From: Treponema sp. OMZ 838
GTDB lineage: Bacteria; Spirochaetota; Spirochaetia; Treponematales; Treponemataceae
Assembly: GCF_000775995.1 (NCBI RefSeq)
Contig: NZ_CP009227.1
Span: forward strand, 2,400,296-2,464,295
Direction of reading: 5' to 3'
Length of the DNA: 64,000 nt
A program made the position numbers and the translations under genes. Under the pieces are notes generated by a model. It saw only the letters and a list, made by a program, of their open reading frames with translations. It was not told the DNA's origin and did not search any database. The first letter of the stretch is position 1. Each line of letters opens with the position of its first letter. This document shows positions 8,612 to 16,348 of this stretch, one piece after another.

Positions 8612-9550
8612 TCAGTTACCACATGATCCGCATGAGCCGCAGGTATTGCACGGACTGCCGGTAAGCGGTGAGTGCGTACCGAAGACCTGCCGTTCAAAGG
8701 CTTGTCCCGTCGGTGTTATTGCTAAACCTCCTTGGGCCGTTTCACGAAGCGATGCCGGAAGTCCGTCGCCGACCCGTTTGAGGGACTCGATGGTTTCATC
8801 CACGGGAATTGCGCTTTTAATACCTGCAAGTGCCAGCTCTGCAGCGGTAAAGGCAAGTGTAACGCCGGAAGCATTCCGTTTAATGCAAGGAATTTCTACC
8901 AAGCCGGCAACGGGATCGCATACCAATCCCAAAATACACTTGAGGGTTATCGCTACGGCATGAGCCGCCATCTCCGGTGTGCCGCCTAAGAGTTCCACAA
9001 TGCACGCTGCTGCCATCGCGGAAGCGGTGCCGCATTCAGCTTGGCATCCGCCTGAAGCGCCCGCAATCGACGCCTTGTTTGCAACAACCATACCGACAGC
9101 TCCTGCAGTAAACAGCGACAGCACTACTTCTTTCTGCGGAATACCGTGTACTTTTAGCAAGGCGCCCAATGCGCCGGGAAGAATACCGCAGGAACCGGCT
9201 GTGGGAGTTGCAACAATTTTTCCCATCGCGGCGTTTATTTCGGATACTGCCATTGCCATCTGAATAGCGTTTGACATAAGATCCCCGCAAAGGTGTTTAC
9301 CTTCCGCAATCGTCTGTTTTAATCGGTATGCATCTCCACCGGTTAATCCGCTGGTCGATTTAACCCCCGGTTTGCTGCCGTTTTCGATTGCTTCCAGCAT
9401 GGCTGTCAAGTTTTCTTCCATCCGCCTAATCAACGCTTCTTCCGGCTGTTCAAGCTGTGCTGATTGATCTTCTAATACAATCTCTCTGATACGTTTATGC
9501 TGCGCTTCCGCTGTTTTATATAATTCGTTGATTGATTCATAACTAAGCAT
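8612..9550 (-). CDS. sdaAA: L-serine dehydratase, iron-sulfur-dependent, alpha subunit
   Basis: The catalytic subunit of the oxygen-sensitive serine deaminase that turns L-serine into pyruvate and ammonia with a [4Fe-4S] cluster. The family motifs are clear: TPTAGSCGILPGAL, the glycine- and cysteine-rich ASGGCQAECGTASAM, and CDPVAGLVEIPCIKRN. These supply the candidate cluster Cys residues. The length of 312 residues fits a stand-alone alpha subunit. It starts 12 bp after the beta-subunit stop, so the pair is one operon. An oddity is the extreme C-terminus, PCNTCGSCGSCGN, a short Cys-Gly tail with four Cys that could bind extra metal or serve a redox role. Serine fermentation fits an anaerobic host-associated spirochaete. 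Confidence 0.95.
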   Translation of the reverse strand: MLSYESINELYKTAEAQHKRIREIVLEDQSAQLEQPEEALIRRMEENLTAMLEAIENGSKPGVKSTSGLTGGDAYRLKQTIAEGKHLCGDLMSNAIQMAMAVSEINAAMGKIVATPTAGSCGILPGALGALLKVHGIPQKEVVLSLFTAGAVGMVVANKASIAGASGGCQAECGTASAMAAACIVELLGGTPEMAAHAVAITLKCILGLVCDPVAGLVEIPCIKRNASGVTLAFTAAELALAGIKSAIPVDETIESLKRVGDGLPASLRETAQGGLAITPTGQAFERQVFGTHSPLTGSPCNTCGSCGSCGN

Positions 9551-9562
9551 AGAGGACTCCGT

Positions 9563-10225
9563 TTAAAATGGTCTAACAAAAATCACCTTGGTAACACCGG
9601 GTATTTTTTTGATAGCGGCTTGCAAATCTTCTCCAAGGGAGCGTCCGTCAATCTGTAATGTCATGATTGCCGTTCCACCCTTTTTGTCCCGTGCAAGATT
9701 GAATTTGTAGACATTGAGTTTATACTGTGCCATCAGTGCAGTTACGGCGGCGATCATTCCCGGTATGTCATTGTGTACGACGATAATCGTTGGGGATTGA
9801 CCGGTGATTTTTACCTCTCTGCCGTCTATGTGGGTAATAACAATGTTGCCGCCGCCGATGGATGCTCCCTGCACACACACGGTTTTGCCGCTTGCATCGG
9901 TTAAGGTGATTTCCGCTGTATTCGGATGAGCGTCGGGAATGACCGTCGGCTCAAAAGTAATAGAAAGACCGGTTTCTTTGGCAATTTGTAAGCTCCTTTT
10001 GATACGCTCATCATCGGTCTGCATACCCATAATTCCGGCTGCCAGTGCCCTGTCGGTTCCGTGCCCTTTGTATGTCTGCGCAAAAGAGCCGTGCAGCCTG
10101 ATATATGCCTTTACTGCTGGGGCGCCGAGCAGTAGCCTGCTCATTAAGCCGATTCGTACCGCCCCTGCCGTATGAGAACTGGAAGGGCCGATCATGATGG
10201 GGCCGATTATATCAAATACATTCAT
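9563..10225 (-). CDS. sdaAB: L-serine dehydratase, iron-sulfur-dependent, beta subunit
   Basis: The partner subunit of SdaAA. It starts MNVFDIIGPIMIGPSSSHTAGAVRIG, the family's N-terminal signature with the serine-binding SSSHT, and ends in an ACT regulatory fold (YKFNLARDKKGGTAIMTLQIDG) expected to sense an amino acid. The reading frame stays open another 88 codons upstream, but that stretch has no Shine-Dalgarno and covers the hairpin and promoter region. AAGGA stands before the ATG at 10225, so this start is preferred, giving 220 residues. A TATAAT-like -10 (10286-10291, minus strand) and the hairpin at 10250-10285 lie in its leader. It is co-transcribed with sdaAA, 12 bp downstream. Confidence 0.94.
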   Translation of the reverse strand: MNVFDIIGPIMIGPSSSHTAGAVRIGLMSRLLLGAPAVKAYIRLHGSFAQTYKGHGTDRALAAGIMGMQTDDERIKRSLQIAKETGLSITFEPTVIPDAHPNTAEITLTDASGKTVCVQGASIGGGNIVITHIDGREVKITGQSPTIIVVHNDIPGMIAAVTALMAQYKLNVYKFNLARDKKGGTAIMTLQIDGRSLGEDLQAAIKKIPGVTKVIFVRPF

Positions 10226-10249
10226 CGCATCATCCTTCTTTTGTTTATT

Positions 10250-10285
10250 AAACCTGTTCGGAAACTTCCGTTTCGGGACAGGTTT
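10250..10285. repeat. CCTGTTCG hairpin repeat, copy 1 (sdaAB leader)
   Basis: AAACCTGTTC (10250-10259) pairs with GGGACAGGTTT (10275-10285), with further inner pairing. A second copy with the same outer arms lies at 15150-15184. Here it falls between the likely -10 and the Shine-Dalgarno of sdaAB, so it could be a leader structure for that operon. Confidence 0.6.
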
Positions 10286-10372
10286 ATTATAACCGAGAAT
10301 ATATAATAAAAAAAGTCCTGATTCTGTTTGTGCTGTGCATGATAGAACGGCGGAACAGGCAGAACAATACCC

Positions 10373-10550
10373 TTTAATAAGCTGTAAAGGTGCGGTATAA
10401 TGAAATATCTGAAAGTTTTTATAGGAGATATGATAAAAAACATCGCCTAAAATTGCGTCGATGCTTTTTATCGCAAGTTTGCGGTGCAAACTTGATTATT
10501 TATATGTGCGCGCATTACGCGCGCACGACTAAAAACTTTTGTAGGAGAAG
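10373..10550 (+). promoter_or_regulatory. Promoter and structured leader of tpiA
   Basis: A TATAAT -10 (10396-10401) has a weak TTTAAT 17 bp upstream. The leader that follows carries a CAAGTTTGC/GCAAACTTG hairpin (10474-10494). It also carries a GTGCGCGC/GCGCGCAC hairpin (10506-10526) followed by GACTAAAAACTTTT and the tpiA Shine-Dalgarno GTAGGAGAAG. The second hairpin with its AAAAACTTTT tail recurs before the parE-like gene (33327-33357). Confidence 0.55.
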
Positions 10551-10552
10551 GT

Positions 10553-11302
10553 ATGCGTAGATATTTTATTGCAGGTAACTGGAAAATGCACAAAACAAAG
10601 GGAGAAGCCGTAGATTTGGCAAAAGGTGTGGTAGAGGCTGTCAAAGGCGGAAAGCACAAATACATGATTGCTCCTTCCTTTACCGCCCTTGATGCCGTTT
10701 CTCAGGTAGTAAAAGGGACGAATATTTTGCTTGGTGCGCAGAATATGAGTACTGATGAGCAAGGCGCTCATACCGGAGAAGTGTCCGTATTGCAGCTTAA
10801 AGACCTTGGTGTACAGGTTGTTATTCTCGGCCATTCGGAACGGCGTCATATTTACGGCGAAACCGATACGATGATCAACAAAAAGGTTCGGCTTGCATTG
10901 CAGCACGGGCTTGAAGTGATCCTTTGCATCGGCGAATTGCTGGAAGAACGCGAAGCAGGTCATGCGGAATCTGTTTGTGCGTCACAAACCGAAAAAGGAT
11001 TGGAAGGCGTAACCGCGCAAGAACTGGCACGGGTAACCATTGCGTATGAGCCGGTCTGGGCAATCGGTACCGGAAAAACGGCGACCCCGGAGGATGCCGA
11101 TGCGATTCATGCACATATCAGATCCGTCATTGCGAAGCTATACGGAAAGGCTGCTGCCGATGCAATGGTCATTCAGTATGGCGGTTCGATGAAGGCTGAA
11201 AATGCCAAGGCCTTACTTGCAAAAGAAAATATCGACGGAGGCTTAATCGGCGGTGCCGCACTTAAAGCAGACACCTTTGCTCCGATCGCTCTATGTGAAT
11301 AA
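10553..11302 (+). CDS. tpiA: Triose-phosphate isomerase
   Basis: A glycolytic TIM-barrel enzyme interconverting dihydroxyacetone phosphate and glyceraldehyde 3-phosphate in the cytoplasm. All catalytic signatures are present: AGNWKMHK (substrate Lys), VILGHSERR (catalytic His) and AYEPVWAIGTGKT (catalytic Glu and flexible loop). The phosphate-binding IQYGGSMK and GLIGGAAL segments follow. The length of 249 residues is typical. A strong Shine-Dalgarno (GGAGAAGG) precedes the ATG at 10553. It is a single-gene unit with its own promoter, a structured leader and a terminator at 11314. Confidence 0.97.
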   Translation: MRRYFIAGNWKMHKTKGEAVDLAKGVVEAVKGGKHKYMIAPSFTALDAVSQVVKGTNILLGAQNMSTDEQGAHTGEVSVLQLKDLGVQVVILGHSERRHIYGETDTMINKKVRLALQHGLEVILCIGELLEEREAGHAESVCASQTEKGLEGVTAQELARVTIAYEPVWAIGTGKTATPEDADAIHAHIRSVIAKLYGKAAADAMVIQYGGSMKAENAKALLAKENIDGGLIGGAALKADTFAPIALCE

Positions 11303-11313
11303 CGCGGAACAAG

Positions 11314-11355
11314 GCAACCGTACCGCTACTATTTTCAAACGGTTGCTTTCTTTTT
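11314..11355 (+). terminator. tpiA terminator
   Basis: GCAACCG (11314-11320) pairs with CGGTTGC (11340-11346), followed by TTTCTTTTT. It lies 12 bp after the tpiA stop and just before two-hairpin element copy 2. Confidence 0.75.
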
Positions 11356-11546
11356 CATTCGAAATTTTGTTAAAAATTTCGAATGGTTTATTTTAGAAGA
11401 AGGGCAACCGCATCAGGTAGGATAGATAAAAATCGCGGAAAAATTGAGACTATGAGACCATTTGAACCGCGAAGAGGTTCAACTCTGGTCGAATAGTCTC
11501 AATTTTTCCGCGGGCTTGTTAAAAAAAAGCCTGATGCGGTTGCCCT
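11356..11546. repeat. Two-hairpin intergenic element, copy 2 of 3
   Basis: Hairpin A has perfect 13-bp arms (11356-11368 and 11373-11385) ending in AAATTTT/AAAATTT. After 15 nt comes hairpin B (11401-11546). Its outer stem is 17 bp and perfect (AGGGCAACCGCATCAGG with its complement at 11530-11546). Its inner stem is 18 bp and perfect (11434-11451 with 11495-11512). The GACCA/TGGTC step is conserved and the cap is GAACC/GGTTC. The inner stem shares almost no sequence with copy 1, yet pairing is complete. The loop core TGAGACCATTTGA and CTCTGGTCGAATAG is kept. Confidence 0.87.
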
Positions 11547-11620
11547 GAACAGTTGATATTGCAAAGAACGATTTTTCCGTATATACTAAACTTGTTTATT
11601 ACTTTATAGGAGGATCTATA

Positions 11621-11980
11621 ATGAACAAGAAAATACTTGCGCTGTGCGCATTTATGTTGCTCGCTGTTGTCCTGTCTGCGCAGACCATACAGCCTAAAAA
11701 GCAAAAAATAAAGGTTGAAGGGCGTGCAAATGCCAACCTTTATATGACCGAAATTTATAAGACCGACAACTGGGCGGAATACTATTGCGTATATGAAGAA
11801 GATAAGAACACTTTTGACGAAAATGAAGCTGAAAAGGTCATGTATGAATTCTTTTCAAATTACAAACGGGATAAAGGTTTTTCTTCCGTCGAAGTTGAAG
11901 ATTTGAAAGGCGCTACCACCGGTAAGACAGTAACAACGATGGAAAAACGCGTTATTTTCCGTCACGTAAACAAACGGTAA
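11621..11980 (+). CDS. Small secreted protein of unknown function
   Basis: A 119-residue protein with a clear signal peptide (MNKKILALCAFMLLAVVLSAQ, likely cleaved after Ala at about residue 20), so it is exported to the periplasm or beyond; no lipobox Cys follows. The mature part is small and charged, with acidic patches (EEDKNTFDENEAEK) and Lys/Arg clusters at both ends, ending HVNKR. I do not recognise a family. The ATG follows TAGGAGGATCTATA, a strong Shine-Dalgarno, so it is certainly expressed. It lies alone between element copy 2 and a hairpin terminator. Confidence 0.8.
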   Translation: MNKKILALCAFMLLAVVLSAQTIQPKKQKIKVEGRANANLYMTEIYKTDNWAEYYCVYEEDKNTFDENEAEKVMYEFFSNYKRDKGFSSVEVEDLKGATTGKTVTTMEKRVIFRHVNKR

Positions 11981-11989
11981 ACAGACGAA

Positions 11990-12019
11990 AACCTCTAAAA
12001 CTGTGAGGTTTTAGAGGTT
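11990..12019 (+). terminator. AACCTCTAAAAC hairpin
   Basis: Perfect 12-bp arms (11990-12001 and 12008-12019) just after the small secreted protein gene. Same family as 7553 and 46978; no strong U tract follows. Confidence 0.6.
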
Positions 12020-12135
12020 GCCTTTAGCCTTATGTGCATTTAGAGTGCTTTTATAGTGTGATTAATGAACTTTTGAAACGCTGATTGATCCTGCAATGGG
12101 TTAATCGGCGTTTTCTTTTACGGAGGTACAATAGA

Positions 12136-13053
12136 ATGAAACCTACATTATTGGTTTTAGCAGGAGGAATGGGGAGCCGTTACGGCGGTGTTAAGCAAAT
12201 AGATGCGGTGGGGATGCATAATGAAACATTACTGGATTATGCAGTTTATGATGCTATGCATAACGGTTTCGGAAAAGTAGTATTTGTTATTCGAAAAGAT
12301 ATTGAAACCGATTTCCGCGCCCGTTTATTTGACCGGATTGCGCGTAATTGTGATGCAGAATACCTGTTTCAATCCATTGATTCACTGATCGATCCTAAAG
12401 AACTCCCGCAAACGGTAAACCGTAAAAAACCGTGGGGTACCATTCACGCCGTACTGTGTGCGGAGAATTCCATTAAAACGCCCTTTGCCATTATCAATGC
12501 AGACGACTATTACGGACGCAAGGCATATAAAACGATGGCTGAGCATTTATCGGTATTGGATACTCATTCTCCCAATCATGCGATGGTCGGTTATATTCTG
12601 GAGAATACGATGAGCGAATCCGGTTCCGTATCTCGGGGAGTATGCAACGTTGAGAACGGAATGCTGGTTTCTATGAAGGAACATACCAAGATTTCTTACG
12701 GTGAAGAAAACGGTAAACGGGTAATACTTTCTCAGCTTGAAAATGGAGTAATACATCTGACCGGCAAAGAAACCGTTTCTATGAATCTCTTCGGCTTTAG
12801 TCTGAAAGCATTTGAAGGTTTCCATGCATTCTTTGAAGAGTTTATTAAAAAGAATATCGCAAGCGAAAAAGCCGAATGCCTCTTACCGGAAGGAGCGAGT
12901 ATGCTGGTTACGAAGGGGCTCGGTACAATCAAATGTTATACCACCGATGAACGCTGGTTCGGTATGACCTATCCCGAAGATCGCGAAATCGTGAAAAAAG
13001 AAATAGCGCAAAAAATTACAGAAAACTATTATCCCGAATTCTTGTGGAAATAA
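12136..13053 (+). CDS. Nucleotidyltransferase (NDP-sugar pyrophosphorylase-like)
   Basis: A cytoplasmic GT-A fold nucleotidyltransferase. The N-terminal LVLAGGMGSRYGGVKQID matches the GGxGxR...K signature that binds the NTP. PWGTIHAV and IINADDYYG (a metal-binding Asp pair) follow as in glucose-1-phosphate uridylyl/thymidylyltransferases. GGAGGT stands 8 nt before the ATG at 12136, so the longer reading from 12085 is rejected; the protein is 305 residues. There is no hexapeptide-repeat domain. It probably activates a sugar or polyol phosphate for surface glycans. The gene is monocistronic, with a strong terminator 45 bp downstream. Exact substrate unknown. Confidence 0.82.
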   Translation: MKPTLLVLAGGMGSRYGGVKQIDAVGMHNETLLDYAVYDAMHNGFGKVVFVIRKDIETDFRARLFDRIARNCDAEYLFQSIDSLIDPKELPQTVNRKKPWGTIHAVLCAENSIKTPFAIINADDYYGRKAYKTMAEHLSVLDTHSPNHAMVGYILENTMSESGSVSRGVCNVENGMLVSMKEHTKISYGEENGKRVILSQLENGVIHLTGKETVSMNLFGFSLKAFEGFHAFFEEFIKKNIASEKAECLLPEGASMLVTKGLGTIKCYTTDERWFGMTYPEDREIVKKEIAQKITENYYPEFLWK

Positions 13054-13097
13054 AATAAGTTTAAATATTGATCGTATTTAAACCGATTTTCTTAACA

Positions 13098-13143
13098 CTT
13101 TTGTAAGTTATTGTTTTATAATAACTTACAAAAGCGTTTTTTT
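13098..13143 (+). terminator. Strong intrinsic terminator
   Basis: A perfect 15-bp stem (CTTTTGTAAGTTATT at 13098-13112 with its complement at 13120-13134), a 7-nt loop, then CG and seven T. It ends the nucleotidyltransferase transcript. Confidence 0.9.
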
Positions 13144-13315
13144 ATTTCATGTTGATGTGTTATGTTATTTTTCTTACAACCGGAGATATCGGAAACGATT
13201 TTTCTACGGATTTGTATATAAAAATATGTGCAGATGTTCAGCTTTCGGTATGCCGATATTGCTGCAGTAACTCAAGCTCTCTCCAATAAATATTACCACC
13301 ATAAGTAACTTGCTG

Positions 13316-13344
13316 TTGACAGTATTAAATAAACGAGCTATGGT
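13316..13344 (+). promoter_or_regulatory. Sigma-70-type promoter of metNIQ
   Basis: A perfect TTGACA (13316-13321), a 17-nt spacer and TATGGT (13339-13344). Transcription would start near 13351, leaving a leader of only about 8-14 nt, so there is no room for an S-box or other Met riboswitch between promoter and metN. Confidence 0.8.
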
Positions 13345-13364
13345 AGACACCTACGGCGGTGTAT

Positions 13365-14441
13365 ATGGTAGAGTTGAAAAATCTTAATAAAACATATTAT
13401 CTTGCGAACCACACGGTTGAAGCAATTAAAGATGTATCGCTTACTGTAAATGACGGTGAGGTCTTCGGTGTTATCGGTTATTCCGGAGCCGGAAAGTCCT
13501 CCCTGGTGCGGTGTATCAACTTGCTCGAAGTGCCGGACAGCGGAACGATTACGGTAAACGGTACTGCCGTTACATGGGAAGAAAACGGAGCCTTTAAGCG
13601 TCTTTCAAACCATGATATGAAACAGGTACGGAAAAAGATAGGTATGATTTTTCAGCATTTTAATTTGCTGGATCGGTCTACCGTTTTTGATAATATTGCA
13701 TATCCGCTCAAGTATTCGGGATTGTCTAAGGAACGAATACGGGATCGTGTACATGAGTTACTCGAACTGGTCGATCTTACCGATAAAATACGGGCATATC
13801 CCGCTCAACTGTCGGGCGGACAGAAACAACGGGTTGCTATTGCCCGCGCCCTTGCCAATAATCCGAGTTTACTGCTTTCGGATGAGGCAACGAGCGCCCT
13901 CGATCCTGAAGCAACCGAATCGATTTTAAGCCTGCTAAAAACGCTGAATAAAAAGCTGAATCTTACCATTATCCTTATTACCCATGAAATGGCGGTGATT
14001 AAATCTATTTGTCATAAAGTTGCCGTGATGGAAAAAGGAAGGGTTGTTGAACAGGGTGATGTATATTCCATTTTTGCAGCGCCTGAGCAAGATATCACGC
14101 GAAAATTCATTGCTTCTCAGTCATCCCTTTCTAAAATCGGAGCCATTGCATCTTCCGCTCACCGCCTGATCGACACCGGTGCCGGCAGCCGCTTGGTTAG
14201 ATTGCAGTTTGAAAAAGATGTTGTCGGAGATGCGCTGATCTCTGAAGTGTCTCGAAAATACAATGTAAATCTCAGTATTGTACTTGCGAATGTTGACCTT
14301 ATTCAGGGTGTACCGCTTGGAGGCATCGTTGCGGTTATACAGGGCGACACATCAAATGTCGATAACGCACTTACCTATTTTCGCAGTAAAAATGTCAAAA
14401 TATTTGAATATGCAAAAACTGATATATCGGAGGAAGTGTGA
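13365..14441 (+). CDS. metN: Methionine ABC transporter, ATP-binding protein
   Basis: The ATPase of the MetNIQ importer for methionine. Walker A is GYSGAGKSSLVRC, the signature loop LSGGQKQRVAIARAL, Walker B LLLSDEATSALDPEAT, and the switch His is in LITHEM. After about residue 260 comes the C-terminal ACT-like (NIL/C2) domain (VRLQFEKDVVGDALISEVSRKYNVN), which binds methionine and inhibits transport when the cell is replete. The ATG at 13365 is preferred; a GTG two codons upstream (13359) is the alternative. The leader is short because the promoter is only about 20 bp away. It overlaps or abuts metI, and metQ follows. Length is about 358 residues, normal for MetN. Confidence 0.95.
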   Translation: MVELKNLNKTYYLANHTVEAIKDVSLTVNDGEVFGVIGYSGAGKSSLVRCINLLEVPDSGTITVNGTAVTWEENGAFKRLSNHDMKQVRKKIGMIFQHFNLLDRSTVFDNIAYPLKYSGLSKERIRDRVHELLELVDLTDKIRAYPAQLSGGQKQRVAIARALANNPSLLLSDEATSALDPEATESILSLLKTLNKKLNLTIILITHEMAVIKSICHKVAVMEKGRVVEQGDVYSIFAAPEQDITRKFIASQSSLSKIGAIASSAHRLIDTGAGSRLVRLQFEKDVVGDALISEVSRKYNVNLSIVLANVDLIQGVPLGGIVAVIQGDTSNVDNALTYFRSKNVKIFEYAKTDISEEV

Positions 14442-14443
14442 TC

Positions 14444-15145
14444 GTGGAATTTCTTGAGCAGTGGTGTCCCAATCTTTATGCCTATTGGTATCGTTTCTTA
14501 GATAATTGCCTCGCAACCTTCCAGATGTTTCTTATTTCCGGAAGTATTTCATTCGTATTCGGAATGTTTTTTGGTGTCTTGCTTGTCGCGTTTAAGAAGG
14601 ATGGCATAAGAGAAAATAAAATCCTCTATACCGTTATCAGTATCATTATCAACGTATTCAGATCTATTCCATTTATTGTGTTGCTCGTATTTTTGATTCC
14701 CTTTACCCGAGCGGTTGTGGGTACGGCAATCGGCGTAAAAGGAGCTGTTATTCCGTTGATTTTCGGAACCGTACCGTTCTTTTCGCGTCAGGTTGAAAGC
14801 GCCCTTGAAAATGTGAATCCGGGAAAAGTTGAAGCTGCTCGCAGTATGGGAAGCGGTACGGCCGGTTTGATTTTTCGAGTGTATCTGCATGAGTCGGTTC
14901 CTGAGCTCATCCGTGCGGCAACAATTACGGCTATTTCGCTCGTAGGTTTGACCACAATGGCAGGAGCTGTCGGCGCAGGCGGACTGGGAGACTTTGCCAT
15001 CAACTATGGTCAGGGCTTAAACCACGCCGACATTATCTACGCCTGTATCATCGTATTACTGCTTTTTATCTGTTTTTTACAGTTTACCGGTTCTTTTTTC
15101 GCCAAAAAGACGACAAATAGGGGATTGTTTAAAAAGACGTACTGA
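14444..15145 (+). CDS. metI: Methionine ABC transporter, permease
   Basis: The inner-membrane channel of MetNIQ, with five to six hydrophobic helices. It has the binding-protein-dependent permease loop (EAARSMGSGTAGLIFRVYLHE) that couples to MetN. A GTG at 14438 overlaps the metN stop, but the GGAGG at 14430-14434 is only 3 nt from it and 9 nt from the GTG at 14444. The latter is therefore preferred (the protein begins MEFLEQWCPNLY). The substrate-channel segments SLVGLTTMAGAVGAGGLGDFAINYG are typical of MetI. It is translationally linked with metN. metQ follows after 196 bp containing a hairpin repeat. Confidence 0.93.
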   Translation: MEFLEQWCPNLYAYWYRFLDNCLATFQMFLISGSISFVFGMFFGVLLVAFKKDGIRENKILYTVISIIINVFRSIPFIVLLVFLIPFTRAVVGTAIGVKGAVIPLIFGTVPFFSRQVESALENVNPGKVEAARSMGSGTAGLIFRVYLHESVPELIRAATITAISLVGLTTMAGAVGAGGLGDFAINYGQGLNHADIIYACIIVLLLFICFLQFTGSFFAKKTTNRGLFKKTY

Positions 15146-15149
15146 TAAT

Positions 15150-15184
15150 AGACCTGTTCGATAACTGCGTTTCCGAACAGGTTT
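15150..15184. repeat. CCTGTTCG hairpin repeat, copy 2 (metI-metQ gap)
   Basis: ACCTGTTCG pairs with CGAACAGGT over 9 bp around a 13-nt loop that shares AACT..CGTTTC with copy 1 at 10250. It lies between metI and metQ and could tune the metQ/metNI ratio by stabilising or ending the upstream message. Confidence 0.6.
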
Positions 15185-15341
15185 ACTCTGTGACAACAAG
15201 GAAGCAGGGAATAGCACGAACTGCACCCCTGAATGAAGAAGGTTATTAAAGGCTCTTTGGCTTTTAGAATAGTGGGTATCTTCTCAAAATTTAGAATATG
15301 GATTTTTAGAGGCTCCCTATCACTTTTATAGGAGGATTTTT

Positions 15342-16265
15342 ATGAAAAATGCGAAAAGACTCATAGGTATACTTTTTGCCGGTATCATGCTTGCGGGCGG
15401 ACTTTTTGCCCAAAAGGCGGGCGTAACAACCGTCAAGGTTGGTGTGTGCGGATCTTCAAATGATCAGTGGAAGGCGGTTCAGTACCTGCTCGATCAGCAA
15501 AAGACCAATATCAAGATTCAGCTGGTAGAATTCAGCGCTTATAATCTGCCGAATGAGGCGCTCAATTCAGGCGATATTCATCTTAATGCGTTTCAGCATA
15601 AGGCCTATCTTAACAATGAGATTGCAAAAAACGGTTATAAGATCATTGCAATCGGTGATACGCTTATTGCGCCGCTGACCCTGTATTCTAAGAAGTATAA
15701 AAGCCTCGATGAGGTAAAAAAGGCTGCGGGTACTAATGGAACCAAAAACGTTAAACGCAAGGCTTTGCAATTTGCTATTCCGAACGACGGCACCAATATG
15801 AGCCGCGGAATAAAGCTGCTGGAATCCGCAGGGCTGATTGAAGTGAATCCTGTGGCAGGGTATACGCCTGAGCTGAAAGATATTACCAAGTATGTGTATA
15901 ATGTGGAGGTAGTTCCGCAGGCTGCCAATACGTTGCCGCAAACGCTCAACGACTATGCCGGAGCGACCATTAACGGAACCTATTCTATTCCGGCAGGTTT
16001 AATTCCTTCACGGGACGGGTTGATAATCGAAAAGCAATCCGAATCCGGCGGTAATCCGTATGTCAATGTTATTGTAGCCCGTACAAATGATAAAAATAAT
16101 GCCGTCTATGCAAAAATCGTGCAGCTGTACCAATCCCAAACACTGGCAGAATATGTTCTTGCCAAATATAAAGAATCTTTTTTTCCGTCATTTGCTTATA
16201 ACAAGGTGAATGCGGACACCGCTGCAGCGACGATGAAAAAAGTTGACGCTGCCGTACGGTGGTAA
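15342..16265 (+). CDS. metQ: Methionine-binding protein of the MetNIQ importer
   Basis: The periplasmic receptor of the NlpA/MetQ family, which hands methionine to MetI. Recognisable segments include VKVGVCGSS, NSGDIHLNAFQHKAYLN, AIGDTLIAPLTLYS and AIPNDGTNMSRGIKLLE. The N-terminus is a signal peptide (MKNAKRLIGILFAGIMLAGG, then LFAQKAG). Unlike most MetQ proteins, including the lipoprotein Tp32 of T. pallidum, there is no lipobox Cys at the cleavage site, and the first Cys falls within VGVCGSS of the mature protein. It therefore looks like a soluble periplasmic protein cleaved by signal peptidase I. A strong Shine-Dalgarno (TAGGAGG) precedes the ATG. It is the third gene of the met operon. 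Confidence 0.93.
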   Translation: MKNAKRLIGILFAGIMLAGGLFAQKAGVTTVKVGVCGSSNDQWKAVQYLLDQQKTNIKIQLVEFSAYNLPNEALNSGDIHLNAFQHKAYLNNEIAKNGYKIIAIGDTLIAPLTLYSKKYKSLDEVKKAAGTNGTKNVKRKALQFAIPNDGTNMSRGIKLLESAGLIEVNPVAGYTPELKDITKYVYNVEVVPQAANTLPQTLNDYAGATINGTYSIPAGLIPSRDGLIIEKQSESGGNPYVNVIVARTNDKNNAVYAKIVQLYQSQTLAEYVLAKYKESFFPSFAYNKVNADTAAATMKKVDAAVRW

Positions 16266-16348
16266 CCGGCTGTTCAATACCTAAGGCAGCTGTTTAAGAC
16301 TCGCCGTGAGTTTTAAACAGCTGCAATGCGTTATGGGAGAAAGATAAT

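Noticed and set aside
8646-9263. Open frames antisense to sdaAA as genes
   Set aside because: They are shadows of a well-conserved coding frame, without ribosome sites.
10430-10450. Six-codon leader peptide before tpiA
   Set aside because: The AGGAG is only 2 nt from the ATG and the peptide contains no informative codon run.
13140-13358. SAM or Met riboswitch upstream of metN
   Set aside because: No S-box core motifs are seen, and the promoter lies only about 20 bp from the start codon, leaving no leader.
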